From contig SUZR01000010.1 in assembly GCA_015059845.1 (NCBI GenBank), positions 1 through 64,000 on the forward strand: a stretch of 64,000 nt of DNA, given 5' to 3'. The first letter of the stretch is position 1. Every line of letters starts with the position of its first letter. The notes beneath the pieces are model-generated. The model saw only the letters and a list, made by a program, of their open reading frames with translations, did not search any database and was not told the DNA's origin. The DNA comes from Rikenellaceae bacterium (GTDB taxonomy: Bacteria; Bacteroidota; Bacteroidia; Bacteroidales; Rikenellaceae). Both the position numbers and the translations under genes were made by a program. Shown in pieces: positions 26,171-34,203 of the stretch.

Positions 26171-26635
26171 ATGAAAGTAGACCCTCAGGAGCGCGCCGAA
26201 CGCGCTCGCGAATATTTTACATCGGGATATAACTGCGCACAATCAGTATTTCTTGCATACCGCGACATAACAGCCTTAGACGAAGAGTTGGCTGCAACCA
26301 TATCTGCGCCATTTGGCGGCGGTATGGGTAGATTGCGTGAAGTGTGCGGGGCGGTAAGCGGTATGACTATGGTTGCAGGATTCATTGCGCCCAACCCGCT
26401 TCCCAACGACAACGAAAACAAGAAACATTGCTACGCCACCGTGCAATCGCTGGCCGAGGAGTTCCGCGCCGAAAACGGCTCGATAGTATGCCGCGAGCTA
26501 CTGGGGCTCGCCCAGCAGAAAGATGATCCCACCCCATCACCTCGCACGGGCGAGTACTACAAGCGACGTCCTTGTGCTGAGTACGTTGCCATTGCGGCGC
26601 GTATTGTTGGCGAGAAGATAAACTCTATGGAGTAA
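26171..26635 (+). CDS. C_GCAxxG_C_C family redox-type protein
   Basis: 154 residues. The family pattern is visible: YNCAQSVF (first Cys), FGGGMGRLREVCGAVSGM (glycine-rich loop and second Cys), then KKHCYA, SIVCREL and RPCAEYV. The regularly spaced cysteines suggest metal or haem binding, as in the split-Soret cytochrome-like group, but there is no signal peptide and no CxxCH motif. Function not established. It is divergent from the receiver/ATP-grasp gene and stops at a bidirectional hairpin. Confidence 0.85.
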   Translation: MKVDPQERAERAREYFTSGYNCAQSVFLAYRDITALDEELAATISAPFGGGMGRLREVCGAVSGMTMVAGFIAPNPLPNDNENKKHCYATVQSLAEEFRAENGSIVCRELLGLAQQKDDPTPSPRTGEYYKRRPCAEYVAIAARIVGEKINSME

Positions 26636-26668
26636 AAAAGGTGTCCTTAAACGGGACACCTTAATTTT
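26634..26668. terminator. Bidirectional terminator between the C_GCAxxG_C_C gene and mscL
   Basis: Perfect stem AAGGTGTCC (26638-26646) / GGACACCTT (26654-26662), seven-base loop, A-run before and T-run after. Confidence 0.9.
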
Positions 26669-26685
26669 TGAATAGCCGCAGTGGC

Positions 26686-27123
26686 TTACTTACGCTCCTT
26701 GAGCAAATCACGAATCTCGGTAAGAAGCTTCTCCTCTGCTGTGGGCTCCAGCTCGGGAGCAGGTGCAGGCGCAGGAGCGGGCTCCTCCTTCTTCTTATTG
26801 AGCTTATTCATCAACTTAACCATCAGGAACACGCAGAATGCCAAGATTGCAAAGTCAACAATCTGCTGGATAAATGCGCCATAGTTCCAATTAACAGCAG
26901 GTGTAATAACTGCACCCGCAGCATCCAAAACCTCCTGCTTAAGCGTAAGTTTCATATCCGAGAAATCAACGCCACCAACAAGCAGACCCACAGGCGGCAT
27001 AATGATATCGTTAACAACAGATGTGACAATCTTACCAAATGCACCACCGATGATAACACCGACAGCCATATCCATCACATTACCCTTAACGGCGAACTCC
27101 TTAAACTCTTTCAAAAATCCCAT
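26686..27123 (-). CDS. mscL: Large-conductance mechanosensitive channel MscL
   Basis: 145 residues. [20 protein letters not shown] is the typical amphipathic N helix and first membrane helix start, with [15 protein letters not shown] following; the second helix is [18 protein letters not shown], and the end holds a cytoplasmic helix ([15 protein letters not shown]) after a Pro/Ala repeat (about 112-125). It forms a homopentamer that releases solutes on hypo-osmotic shock. Length is close to E. coli MscL (136). It lies 28 bases downstream of the HAD gene in the same direction. Confidence 0.96.
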   Translation of the reverse strand: MGFLKEFKEFAVKGNVMDMAVGVIIGGAFGKIVTSVVNDIIMPPVGLLVGGVDFSDMKLTLKQEVLDAAGAVITPAVNWNYGAFIQQIVDFAILAFCVFLMVKLMNKLNKKKEEPAPAPAPAPELEPTAEEKLLTEIRDLLKERK

Positions 27124-27151
27124 AATATTCTATTTTTCAGTTAATTAATTT

Positions 27152-27739
27152 TTACAACAATATCTCTCGCAGTTTTACACAACTACCCTCATAATCGTTT
27201 CTGTCGAAGTGGAAAACATTAATCCCCTTCGCGGCGGCCGCATCGATATTCTCGCGGCGGTCGTCTATAAAGAGTGTCTGCGATGCCTCAAGCGAGAACT
27301 TATCAAGCAATATATCGTATATCTCGGGCATAGGCTTCACAACACCCACTTCGCACGACACCACTTCGCCGTCAAAATTAGCATATACGGCCTGCTTACG
27401 CAGGAAGTCGATAAAATCGCGCGACATATTAGAAAGAACATACAGCTTATATCCCGCTTTCTTCAGGTCGGCTATCAGGGCGGCCGTAGGCTTGATGGTC
27501 TCCTGCTTGCCGATGGCTTGCGAAATCATATCGCGTGCATACGTGGACTCCACCCCACGATAGAGAGCCAGCTCCTCAGCTACCCTATCCAATGATGATA
27601 CACCTAAATCGTAATCAACCCAGAACTGCGGCATAGGCGACTGCGACACGTATGAGAAAAACTGCTTAAAATGTTCGGTACTCTTGGCTGGATCTTGCGC
27701 AAAGACTACTCGTCCTAAATCAAATACAATATTTTTCAT
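27152..27739 (-). CDS. HAD-superfamily hydrolase (phosphatase-like)
   Basis: 195 residues. Motif I is KNIVFDLGRVVF (Asp at residue 7, but Gly replaces the usual second Asp two residues on), motif II is LYVLSNMSRDF, motif III the Lys in GVVKPMPEIY, motif IV FIDDRRENIDAA. This matches the HAD-IA group (YihX/epoxide-hydrolase-N-like), some of which act on sugar phosphates. Loss of the second motif I Asp could lower phosphatase activity. A TTG-initiated 12-residue extension to 27775 was rejected in favour of the ATG at 27739. Confidence 0.85.
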   Translation of the reverse strand: MKNIVFDLGRVVFAQDPAKSTEHFKQFFSYVSQSPMPQFWVDYDLGVSSLDRVAEELALYRGVESTYARDMISQAIGKQETIKPTAALIADLKKAGYKLYVLSNMSRDFIDFLRKQAVYANFDGEVVSCEVGVVKPMPEIYDILLDKFSLEASQTLFIDDRRENIDAAAAKGINVFHFDRNDYEGSCVKLREILL

Positions 27740-27840
27740 ACCGACAAATATATAAATTCGTATTGAAATGTGCAAATCTACACTTATATTATATAATGTG
27801 TATCATACACTTTCCGCAAAATCGGTTATTTAATACTATT

Positions 27841-27870
27841 TTTTTAGACAAATTATTTGTTATCTAAAAA
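27841..27870 (+). promoter_or_regulatory. Candidate operator 1 of the BlaI-like regulator
   Basis: Inverted repeat TTTTTAGA (27841-27848) and TCTAAAAA (27863-27870) separated by 14 bases, covering the -33 region of the blaI promoter. The same half-site recurs in a second palindrome 54 bases downstream. Confidence 0.5.
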
Positions 27871-27886
27871 TTTCGTTATATATTTG
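27856..27886 (+). promoter_or_regulatory. Promoter of the blaI/M56 operon
   Basis: TTTG (27856-27859), 19 bases, TATATTTG (27879-27886) followed by C: full consensus. The leader is about 75 bases and contains the second palindrome. Confidence 0.78.
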
Positions 27887-27916
27887 CAGTAGGAATAGAA
27901 AGAACCGTTTTTCTGT

Positions 27917-27930
27917 TCTAAAAATTTAGA
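27917..27930 (+). promoter_or_regulatory. Candidate operator 2 of the BlaI-like regulator
   Basis: TCTAAAAATTTAGA is a palindrome (TCTAAA, two bases, TTTAGA) about 30 bases downstream of the predicted transcription start. The eleven bases TCTAAAAATTT are identical to 27863-27873. Confidence 0.5.
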
Positions 27931-27966
27931 CAACATTAATGTAAAACAACTAATACCGGTATTAAA

Positions 27967-28341
27967 ATGAGAAACAAAGAAGGTCTTACAAGAGGCGAAG
28001 AGGAGGTTATGCACATCCTCTGGAGATTAGGTCAAGCAACCGTAAGTGATATTATCGAGCTTATGGAGGCACCAAAGCCCAAGTACACAACAGTAGCTAC
28101 ATTCATCAAAATCCTTGAGAACAAAGGCTTCGTAAAGCACGAGCAGAAGGGCAAGGGATACCTCTACTCCCCCGCTATCGAGCGTGATGAGTATGCCAAG
28201 ACTGTTGTAAAGAATGTTCTGCACTCCTATTTCGATGGCTCGGTGGCCAACATCGTGTCGTTCTTCTCCAAGCAGGAGAACCTGACCGTCGCCGACCTTG
28301 ACGAGATAATGGAGATTGTCGAGAAAGCCAAAAAATCATAA
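27967..28341 (+). CDS. blaI: BlaI/MecI-family transcriptional repressor
   Basis: 124 residues. A winged helix occupies about 5-75 (LTRGEEEVMHILWRLGQATVSDI, then YTTVATFIKILENKGFVKHE as recognition helix and wing), followed by a helical dimerisation domain (VANIVSFFSKQENLTVADLDEI). BlaI repressors bind palindromic operators as dimers and are cleaved after a signal from the linked M56 protein. The M56 gene starts 12 bases downstream, the standard pairing, and palindromes flank its promoter. Confidence 0.92.
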   Translation: MRNKEGLTRGEEEVMHILWRLGQATVSDIIELMEAPKPKYTTVATFIKILENKGFVKHEQKGKGYLYSPAIERDEYAKTVVKNVLHSYFDGSVANIVSFFSKQENLTVADLDEIMEIVEKAKKS

Positions 28342-28353
28342 TTCTTCACCCAA

Positions 28354-30447
28354 ATGAAAGAGTTTGCAACATACATCCTGGAGATAATGGCTTGCAGCGG
28401 AATACTGCTTCTGGCGTACCACATCCTGCTGGAACGCCGCACGGAGTTCCGTCTATGCCGCACTTTTCTGCTAATGGCACCTGTTATTTCGGTTATTATT
28501 CCGCTGATTAATATTCCGATATGGGCTGCCAAGATGGTATATATCCAATCTCCAGCTGTTAGCAATGCAACAACTGCTATAGAAAGCGCTACACCTGCCG
28601 ATATGGCAAACGTGGAGGTGTACGCCGCCGAGCAGCCGTTTGACCTGCTTCCCATTGCGTGGGCAATCTATGCGCTGGGCGTTGTGGTTGCACTCTTTCT
28701 GATATGTTATCAATTTTGGGCAATACGCCGCCTGGAGCGCCAGGGCGAGATTATTCGTAATGTTCCCCTGGTTGTTCGCGCGGCAGACAACATCTCATCA
28801 TTTTCGTTTTTCGGGACAATATATGTAGGTCACGACAGTACGGACGACGACGTCGAGTCGATAATGATACACGAATATAGTCATATACGTCACAACCACT
28901 CGGCCGAACGAGTAGCAATGGAGTTCTTGCGCGCCCTTCTGTGGTGGAATCCGTTTGTATGGATTATGCAACGACGCCTGATGGAGGTACACGAGTATGA
29001 GGCTGACGCCGAAGTACTAAAGAGAGGGTGTGACATAAGTACATATATTACAACAATCCTCAAGAGCATACTTGGCTATAGTCCGGACATCGCCAATGGC
29101 TTAAGGGATTCTCTAACCAAAAAACGAATCAAAATGATGACAAAACAGACCCCGAGCAGATACGTTCTGCTCCGCACGCTCGCCTTCGTGCCGATACTCG
29201 CGGGATTGCTCTGCGCCTTCTCCTTCACGGCAAAGGCCACCGAGTATATCTACGCCCAAAATGGTGCAGAGGGCACAACCGACAAAGATGGCAGATTATT
29301 AGAAGTGAGGGTAACCGACACACAAGGCACTCCTCTTAAGGGGGCCGTAGTGATGTACAGCGACTCACAATGTGTTACAACCGACGAAAACGGCCGCGCC
29401 ATAATCAAAAATGGAGTAATAAGCGAGCTGAACATCGCCTACGTTGGTCGTGAGGTAAAGAGCACCTCGGTAGATGACAAGACCGATAGAGCCATCGTAA
29501 ATGTAGTAATGGAGCTCGTTCCAACGTATATCTATGGCGTTGCGGTTTCCAATTACGACAGTTCGGAGAATTTTTCGGCACAATACTACAATGAGCAGGC
29601 TGCCAAGGCTATCGAATCTACATCAAAAACGCTCGCACCGAGCAACCAGCCATTAAAGGATGGCGAGGAGCGATTCGTCAAAGTTGAGCAGGCGGTACTC
29701 TACGATGGTGGCGATATAAATAAGTTCCGCGACTACATCCAGGCAAATGTAAAATACCCTGCGGATGCCATCAGGGAGGGGAAACACGGAACGGTTATCG
29801 CAGAGTTTATCGTGGAGGCTGACGCCTCGTTGTCAAACATTACGATAAAGGAGTCTCCCTACATTTCACTCTCAAGTGAGGTTGTCCGTGCCATCAATGC
29901 CGCGCCGTTGAAGTGGACCCCTGCAATGCAGCGCGGCGAGGCTACAAGGATGAAGTGCTATATACCAATCATCTTCTCGCTTAAGAAGAATGACACCCTA
30001 AGACGAGCTAATTATATGAGCTATGGCGTAAAAGCGAATAAAGAGGAGATTGAGAAGTTTAAGAGATATATGCAGCAAAGCCTTCGTTATCCGAAGTTGG
30101 CGCAGGATAAGAAGACCGTAGGCCGCATCGTTGCCTCATTTGTGATAGATGAGAATTCGCTGCCCAGCAACATCTATATCCATCCCCCGATGGATGATAT
30201 TCTTGCAGCCGAGACAACCCGCATAATCTCAAATTATCGCGACTGGGAGATAAAGAGCGACGGAAAAGTTCCTGATGGTGTTACGCTTATCGGCGGAAGC
30301 TATGTTATTGCTATTGACTTCGTTATAATGGACGACAAGGGAACAATATCTGCACATACAAGAGACGACATTAACGACGATAAGCTGCACGAGATATATG
30401 GCGATAGATACATAGGCGCAATGACGGTAGCTGCGTACGCAAAATAA
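28354..30447 (+). CDS. BlaR1-like M56 metallopeptidase with two TonB C-terminal-type domains
   Basis: 697 residues. Four membrane helices lie in the first 310 residues, with the cytoplasmic zinc-protease loop between: HEYSH (H173, E174, H177) and the YEADAEVLKRG segment giving the third ligand. After helix 4 (about 275-295) comes a carboxypeptidase-regulatory-like beta domain (about 310-395), then two TonB_C-like domains (about 445-545, IQANVKYPADAIREG; and about 565-660, MQQSLRYPKLAQDKKTVG). No penicillin-binding sensor domain is present, so this is not a beta-lactam sensor of the classical sort. It probably cleaves or releases BlaI when the periplasmic part senses an envelope signal. Confidence 0.87.
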   Translation: MKEFATYILEIMACSGILLLAYHILLERRTEFRLCRTFLLMAPVISVIIPLINIPIWAAKMVYIQSPAVSNATTAIESATPADMANVEVYAAEQPFDLLPIAWAIYALGVVVALFLICYQFWAIRRLERQGEIIRNVPLVVRAADNISSFSFFGTIYVGHDSTDDDVESIMIHEYSHIRHNHSAERVAMEFLRALLWWNPFVWIMQRRLMEVHEYEADAEVLKRGCDISTYITTILKSILGYSPDIANGLRDSLTKKRIKMMTKQTPSRYVLLRTLAFVPILAGLLCAFSFTAKATEYIYAQNGAEGTTDKDGRLLEVRVTDTQGTPLKGAVVMYSDSQCVTTDENGRAIIKNGVISELNIAYVGREVKSTSVDDKTDRAIVNVVMELVPTYIYGVAVSNYDSSENFSAQYYNEQAAKAIESTSKTLAPSNQPLKDGEERFVKVEQAVLYDGGDINKFRDYIQANVKYPADAIREGKHGTVIAEFIVEADASLSNITIKESPYISLSSEVVRAINAAPLKWTPAMQRGEATRMKCYIPIIFSLKKNDTLRRANYMSYGVKANKEEIEKFKRYMQQSLRYPKLAQDKKTVGRIVASFVIDENSLPSNIYIHPPMDDILAAETTRIISNYRDWEIKSDGKVPDGVTLIGGSYVIAIDFVIMDDKGTISAHTRDDINDDKLHEIYGDRYIGAMTVAAYAK

Positions 30448-30457
30448 TTATCACCCA

Positions 30458-30488
30458 CTGCTCGACCATAAGGTCGGGCAGTTTTTTT
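30458..30488 (+). terminator. Terminator of the blaI/M56 operon
   Basis: Stem CTGCTCGACC / GGTCGGGCAG with an ATAA loop, then seven T, 10 bases after the stop. Confidence 0.92.
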
Positions 30489-30575
30489 CGTGCAATGCAT
30501 CAGCCGCGCCCGACACTGAAACATAAATCGGCAGAAAAAGAGTAGTAAAAAACGTTATGAGTATAATATTTTCCT

Positions 30576-30583
30576 TATCTTTG
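30576..30583 (+). promoter_or_regulatory. Candidate -7 box for the NigD-like gene
   Basis: TATCTTTG followed by C, 40 bases before the start codon; no clear TTG at -33. Confidence 0.5.
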
Positions 30584-30623
30584 CGTTTGGATTTAAGAAA
30601 AAGAATAACCAAAGTTTACAAAT

Positions 30624-31358
30624 ATGAAACATCTACTCAAAATTGCTTTGACGATGATTGCCGCAATTACCATCGGCACATCTTGTAATGAGAACAACAC
30701 AACCCCCACCTACTCTACATTCCTCACCGTAGTTGAAGGTTCTTGGGATATCCCTTACTACCTCGTATTCGATGATGGCACCACCGCAGCCGTTGAGAAC
30801 CACAAGGATTGGACCCCCTCATTCACCGAGGATTGGAAAGAGTTGCGCTACATCGTATATTACACCGAAACTGACTTGGTAGAGCCCGGATACGACAAGG
30901 TTGTAAACATTACCGCATATCAGCCCGTAGCCGTAAGCAAGTTGGAGAACGTTACCGATGAGAACTTTACAGGCGACAAGGGTTTGCAGAAGTACACCGC
31001 GAAGTTGGATATTTCGGAGGCTTTCTTCTCTCCCGCACGTAACTACATCACAATGTCTATGCTCATCCCCTTCAGCGATGCCAGCGCAAAGCACACCGTT
31101 AAGTTGGTTCGTAACCTCGGCGAGAACAGCATCTTCAAGGAGCACTACTATCAGGATGATTACTTGTGGCTGGAGGCATACCACGATGCAGGCGAGGATT
31201 CTGACAGCGGACAGGCTGCAACATACCTCAGCGTGAAGATTGACGAGAGCGCACTGGGAATCGGCAAGCTCGAGACCTTCTACAAGGGTATCAAGATTCT
31301 GCACAACTCATACAATGAGGACAAGGTTAAGGTCTTCACACTCGAGTTCCAGAAATAA
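30624..31358 (+). CDS. NigD-like lipoprotein
   Basis: 244 residues. MKHLLKIALTMIAAITIGTSC is a lipoprotein signal with cysteine at 21. The rest has the two-part NigD-like layout: an OB-like N-terminal part (TFLTVVEGSWDIPYYLVFDDG) and a C-terminal beta-sandwich (ITMSMLIPF, HTVKLVRN, DEDS-type acidic turn, FTLEFQK). The family is named after a Bacteroides gene linked to a bacteriocin locus but occurs widely with unknown function. Monocistronic, followed by a hairpin and a large inverted-repeat element. Confidence 0.82.
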   Translation: MKHLLKIALTMIAAITIGTSCNENNTTPTYSTFLTVVEGSWDIPYYLVFDDGTTAAVENHKDWTPSFTEDWKELRYIVYYTETDLVEPGYDKVVNITAYQPVAVSKLENVTDENFTGDKGLQKYTAKLDISEAFFSPARNYITMSMLIPFSDASAKHTVKLVRNLGENSIFKEHYYQDDYLWLEAYHDAGEDSDSGQAATYLSVKIDESALGIGKLETFYKGIKILHNSYNEDKVKVFTLEFQK

Positions 31359-31379
31359 TCAATAATTCTACAACTATAA

Positions 31380-31411
31380 GGGGCTGTCCAACAAGAAAGT
31401 TGAACAGCCCC
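31380..31411 (+). terminator. Hairpin after the NigD-like gene
   Basis: GGGGCTGTCCAAC and GTTGAACAGCCCC pair with one C/A mismatch around an AAGAAA loop; the following bases (AATTCTTT) are T-rich but lack a long run. Confidence 0.7.
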
Positions 31412-31420
31412 AATTCTTTC

Positions 31421-31550
31421 GGAACGTGTATAAAAAGAGGGATTTCAAGGCTTGCGAAGCCCGAAAAAGTGGAGTTTACTCGACGTAAATGAGCATTTTG
31501 AGGGCGAGCGTAACGCAGAAATCACCTTGTTAGACACGTTCTTTTTTATT
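31421..31550. repeat. About 120-base imperfect inverted-repeat element with internal hairpins
   Basis: Outer arms GAACGTGT (31422-31429) and ACACGTTC (31534-31541) are exact; the pairing extends inward with mismatches through GATTTC (31441-31446) and GAAATC. Inside are GGCTTGCGAAGCC and TTTACTCGACGTAAA hairpins and GCGTAACGC. Six T follow the right arm. It codes for no protein and lies between converging genes. It could be a MITE-like or dispersed intergenic repeat, or a structured RNA end. Confidence 0.6.
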
Positions 31551-31560
31551 AAATATTAAC

Positions 31561-31588
31561 AAAAAAGGCTGCCCGCAAAGGCAGCCTA
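31561..31588 (-). terminator. Terminator of the phosphofructokinase gene
   Basis: AGGCTGCC / GGCAGCCT stem with a six-base loop, followed on the minus strand by six T. Confidence 0.92.
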
Positions 31589-31608
31589 AATATTTAATCC
31601 GCGTTGGA

Positions 31609-32841
31609 TTACCACTCCAGAATCTTCTTGAAGTCGTAAGCCTCGGGATTAGCAACGTAAGCCTTTGCAGCCTCGTAATCCTCGGGTGTTACGTAGTGCA
31701 AGAGGTTGTTGATAACCTGCTGAATCTTGTCTGACTCGATGTTAACCAAACGGGGAGGAATCTTGCCAGTTGTGGGATCCTGCAAATCCTTCAAGTAGAG
31801 AGGAGATACGAAACCATCCTGTGAGATGTAAACCATACAGCCTGTCTTACCCTCAGAGAAGAGCTTGTAAACGCCCATACCCAACTCAGAGCAATATACC
31901 AAGTCGTAAGCGATAGGAGTCTGGCAACGAACCTCGTAACCAATCTCTACGGGACGAGACTTAACCTTGAGCTTGAGCTCCTTAAGCTTATTCTCCAACA
32001 ACTCGTTGAAGATGTTAGCCTTAGATACCTTGCCGAGCTCGGGGTGACCGTGGTCGTCGTATGTGAAGTTGATACCTGAGTTCTTAATCTCCTCATCAGA
32101 CAGAGCGTGGAATACACCCTCAGAAATCATTGCAACACCGTACTCGATGCCCATAATCTTACGCTTGATGATAGATGATACAACCAAGTTTACAATCTTC
32201 TCGATAGTAATCTCAGTCTTGTTGAACATCTCGGGGATAACAATCATAGGATAGTGGCAAGCAGAGCCGATACCGAATGCGAGGTGACCAGCCGAACGAC
32301 CCATAGCTGCTACAACAAACCAGTTAGCCGATGTGCGAGCGTCGTTGTAAACGGCACGACCGATAACGGTACCACCCTCCTTAGCAGACTGATAACCGAA
32401 TGTGGGTGAGCCTGCGGGCAAGGGAAGGTCGTTGTCGATAGTCTTGGGAACGTGGATGTTAGCAATAGGATACTGCTTTGCCTCCAAGAACTTAGCGATA
32501 CGGTTAGCTGTTGAAGCGGTGTCATCACCACCAACAGTTACCAACAACTTGATGTTGTTATCCTGGAAGAATGAAAGGTTGAAATTCTCCTCAAAATCCT
32601 TATCAGTGGGCTTGAAACGGCTCATAGTAAGGTAAGAACCACCCTGGTTGAAGATGAAGTCAGCCTTTACGAAATCCAAATCCTCGAAACGGGGGTTGGG
32701 ATTGAAAAGACCTGAATAACCGTAGTGCAAACCGATTACACGATAACCCTTAGCAAGGAACGTCTTTGCAACGCTACCTACAACAGTGTTCATACCAGGT
32801 GCGGGACCGCCACCTGTAAGAATAGCAATAGCCTCTTTCAT
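31609..32841 (-). CDS. pfp: 6-phosphofructokinase, diphosphate-dependent type
   Basis: 410 residues. ILTGGGPAPGMN begins the fold; VGGDDTAS carries D107 where ATP enzymes have Gly, and VPKTIDND carries K133 where they have Gly. Both substitutions are the known determinants of PPi rather than ATP use, so the enzyme should reversibly phosphorylate fructose 6-phosphate with pyrophosphate. GRSAGHLAFG and the later substrate region SRPVEIGYEVRCQTP are also intact. Single-gene unit with its own terminator and a -7 box upstream. Confidence 0.92.
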   Translation of the reverse strand: MKEAIAILTGGGPAPGMNTVVGSVAKTFLAKGYRVIGLHYGYSGLFNPNPRFEDLDFVKADFIFNQGGSYLTMSRFKPTDKDFEENFNLSFFQDNNIKLLVTVGGDDTASTANRIAKFLEAKQYPIANIHVPKTIDNDLPLPAGSPTFGYQSAKEGGTVIGRAVYNDARTSANWFVVAAMGRSAGHLAFGIGSACHYPMIVIPEMFNKTEITIEKIVNLVVSSIIKRKIMGIEYGVAMISEGVFHALSDEEIKNSGINFTYDDHGHPELGKVSKANIFNELLENKLKELKLKVKSRPVEIGYEVRCQTPIAYDLVYCSELGMGVYKLFSEGKTGCMVYISQDGFVSPLYLKDLQDPTTGKIPPRLVNIESDKIQQVINNLLHYVTPEDYEAAKAYVANPEAYDFKKILEW

Positions 32842-32886
32842 AGTGTGTTATTTTGTTTAATTAAGTTAAAGTTTCTAAAATTTACG

Positions 32887-32894
32887 CAAATGTA
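32887..32894 (-). promoter_or_regulatory. Candidate -7 box for the pfp gene
   Basis: TACATTTG followed by C on the minus strand, 45 bases before the start codon; no TTG at the standard -33 spacing. Confidence 0.45.
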
Positions 32895-33020
32895 ATAAAA
32901 ATAAGTGTCAATTTGACGCTTTCGGGTGCTTTTTTTCTTGTATATGTAATAATCTGGCCCTGCAATGATGTTTTATCGAGTCATAACATACACTTTTTAT
33001 GTTATTTTTTCGATGCAATC

Positions 33021-33051
33021 TTTGCCTATTTGCAATAAATTAGTACTTTTG
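33021..33051 (+). promoter_or_regulatory. Promoter of the TIM-barrel lipoprotein gene
   Basis: TTTG (33021-33024), 19 bases, TACTTTTG (33044-33051): full consensus. Leader of about 85 bases to the ATG at 33144. Confidence 0.75.
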
Positions 33052-33143
33052 TATATCGTATTTTGCGTTATTGTGGACGCATCGTAATGCGACACTCTGT
33101 TAAAAACATTGAATTTACACTAAACCAATTAAATAACAGACAA

Positions 33144-34010
33144 ATGAAAAAGTTTTTCTCTTTTGCTGTCGTAGCTTTGGCAGCAGTATCTATGTTCAGC
33201 TTCGCTTCTTGCAAGCCCGCTGAGAAGCAGATTGGTCTTCAGCTCTATTCTGTAAATCAGGATATGAAGGATGTTGACGCTTCATTGGCTAAGGTTGCAG
33301 CAGCTGGTTACAATGTTGTTGAGACTTTGCGTAGCCCCGAGTGCTTCGGTTTGCCCGCAGCTGAGTTCAAGGCTTTGTGCGACAAGCACGGCTTGAAGAT
33401 TGTTTCTACTCACCACTCAATCGGTATGGACCCCGAGAAGGAGGCTGAGATTATGGAGCAGTGGAAAGAGGTTTTCAAGGGCTTGAACGTTATGGGCGCT
33501 AAGTATTGCGTTATCCCCAGCTTTAAGCTCGGCGAGACTTTGGAGGATTTGAAGGCTGTATGTGACTACTTCAACAAGGTTGGTGCTTTGGCTAAGGAGT
33601 ATGGCTTGAAGCTCGGTTACCACAACCACTCTTTCGAGTATGAGGTTGTTGACGGTAAGGTTAAGTGGGAGTATATGATTGAGAACACCGACCCCGAGTC
33701 AGTATTCTTCCAGATGGACGTATATTGGACAACTAAGGGTGGTAAGAACCCCGTTGATTACTTGAAGAAGTATCCCGAGCGTATCAAGATGCTCCACATC
33801 AAGGACGACTTGGTAATCGGCGATAGCGGTAAGATTGACTTCGAGGCTATTTTCAACCAGTTCTATGCTAACGGTTATAGCGATTTCGTTGTTGAGCAGG
33901 AGATGCCTCGCGGTCCTAAGGACGAGGATAAGGCTGCACGTATCGCAACTATGTGGGACGGCGTAGCTAAGAGCGCTGCATACCTCAAGAACGCTGCATT
34001 CGTTAAGTAA
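33144..34010 (+). CDS. Sugar phosphate isomerase/epimerase-type TIM-barrel lipoprotein
   Basis: 288 residues. MKKFFSFAVVALAAVSMFSFASC is a lipoprotein signal. The rest is the xylose-isomerase-like barrel: IGLQLYSVNQDM, VETLR with the first Glu, LGYHNHSFEYE, FFQMDVYWTTKGG and MLHIKD, giving the His, Glu and Asp set that binds a divalent metal. The export signal places it in the periplasm, where it could isomerise or epimerise a keto-sugar rather than a phosphosugar. An in-frame ATG at 33063 would add 27 non-signal residues and was rejected. Codon use is strongly biased and regular, suggesting high expression. Confidence 0.85.
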   Translation: MKKFFSFAVVALAAVSMFSFASCKPAEKQIGLQLYSVNQDMKDVDASLAKVAAAGYNVVETLRSPECFGLPAAEFKALCDKHGLKIVSTHHSIGMDPEKEAEIMEQWKEVFKGLNVMGAKYCVIPSFKLGETLEDLKAVCDYFNKVGALAKEYGLKLGYHNHSFEYEVVDGKVKWEYMIENTDPESVFFQMDVYWTTKGGKNPVDYLKKYPERIKMLHIKDDLVIGDSGKIDFEAIFNQFYANGYSDFVVEQEMPRGPKDEDKAARIATMWDGVAKSAAYLKNAAFVK

Positions 34011-34030
34011 TTTTGCTTAAAATAGCGTAT

Positions 34031-34067
34031 AAAGAGGCTGCCGATTGTGGTAGCCTCTTTTATTTTT
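34031..34067 (+). terminator. Terminator of the TIM-barrel lipoprotein gene
   Basis: AAAGAGGCTGCC / GGTAGCCTCTTT (one G-T pair), six-base loop, then TATTTTT. Confidence 0.92.
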
Positions 34068-34140
34068 GTCTATTTTGACTATATATAGTTCCTATTTAGG
34101 AAAAATGGTTGAATATAATCTACTTTTTCAGTTTTTTTCG

Positions 34141-34148
34141 TACCTTTG
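34141..34148 (+). promoter_or_regulatory. Candidate -7 box for the steroid-reductase operon
   Basis: TACCTTTG, 55 bases before the start codon. The -33 region is a T-rich run without an exact TTG at standard spacing. Confidence 0.5.
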
Positions 34149-34156
34149 TGATGTCG

Positions 34157-34190
34157 TTTTCTAAACGAAATAGACTATTTTCTAAACGAA
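34157..34190 (+). repeat. 13-base direct repeat in the leader of the steroid-reductase operon
   Basis: TTTTCTAAACGAA occurs at 34157-34169 and again at 34178-34190. The 21-base period places the copies on the same face of the helix, just downstream of the predicted transcription start. It could be a regulator binding site. Confidence 0.6.
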
Positions 34191-34203
34191 CGCACGCTTT
34201 TAG

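Larger units (their letters stand above)
32842..33143. other. Divergent regulatory region between pfp and the TIM-barrel lipoprotein gene
   Basis: No gene. The left part holds a minus-strand -7 box for pfp (TACATTTG, 32887-32894), the right part a full plus-strand promoter at 33021-33051. The remaining AT-rich bases show no other clear structure. Confidence 0.55.
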
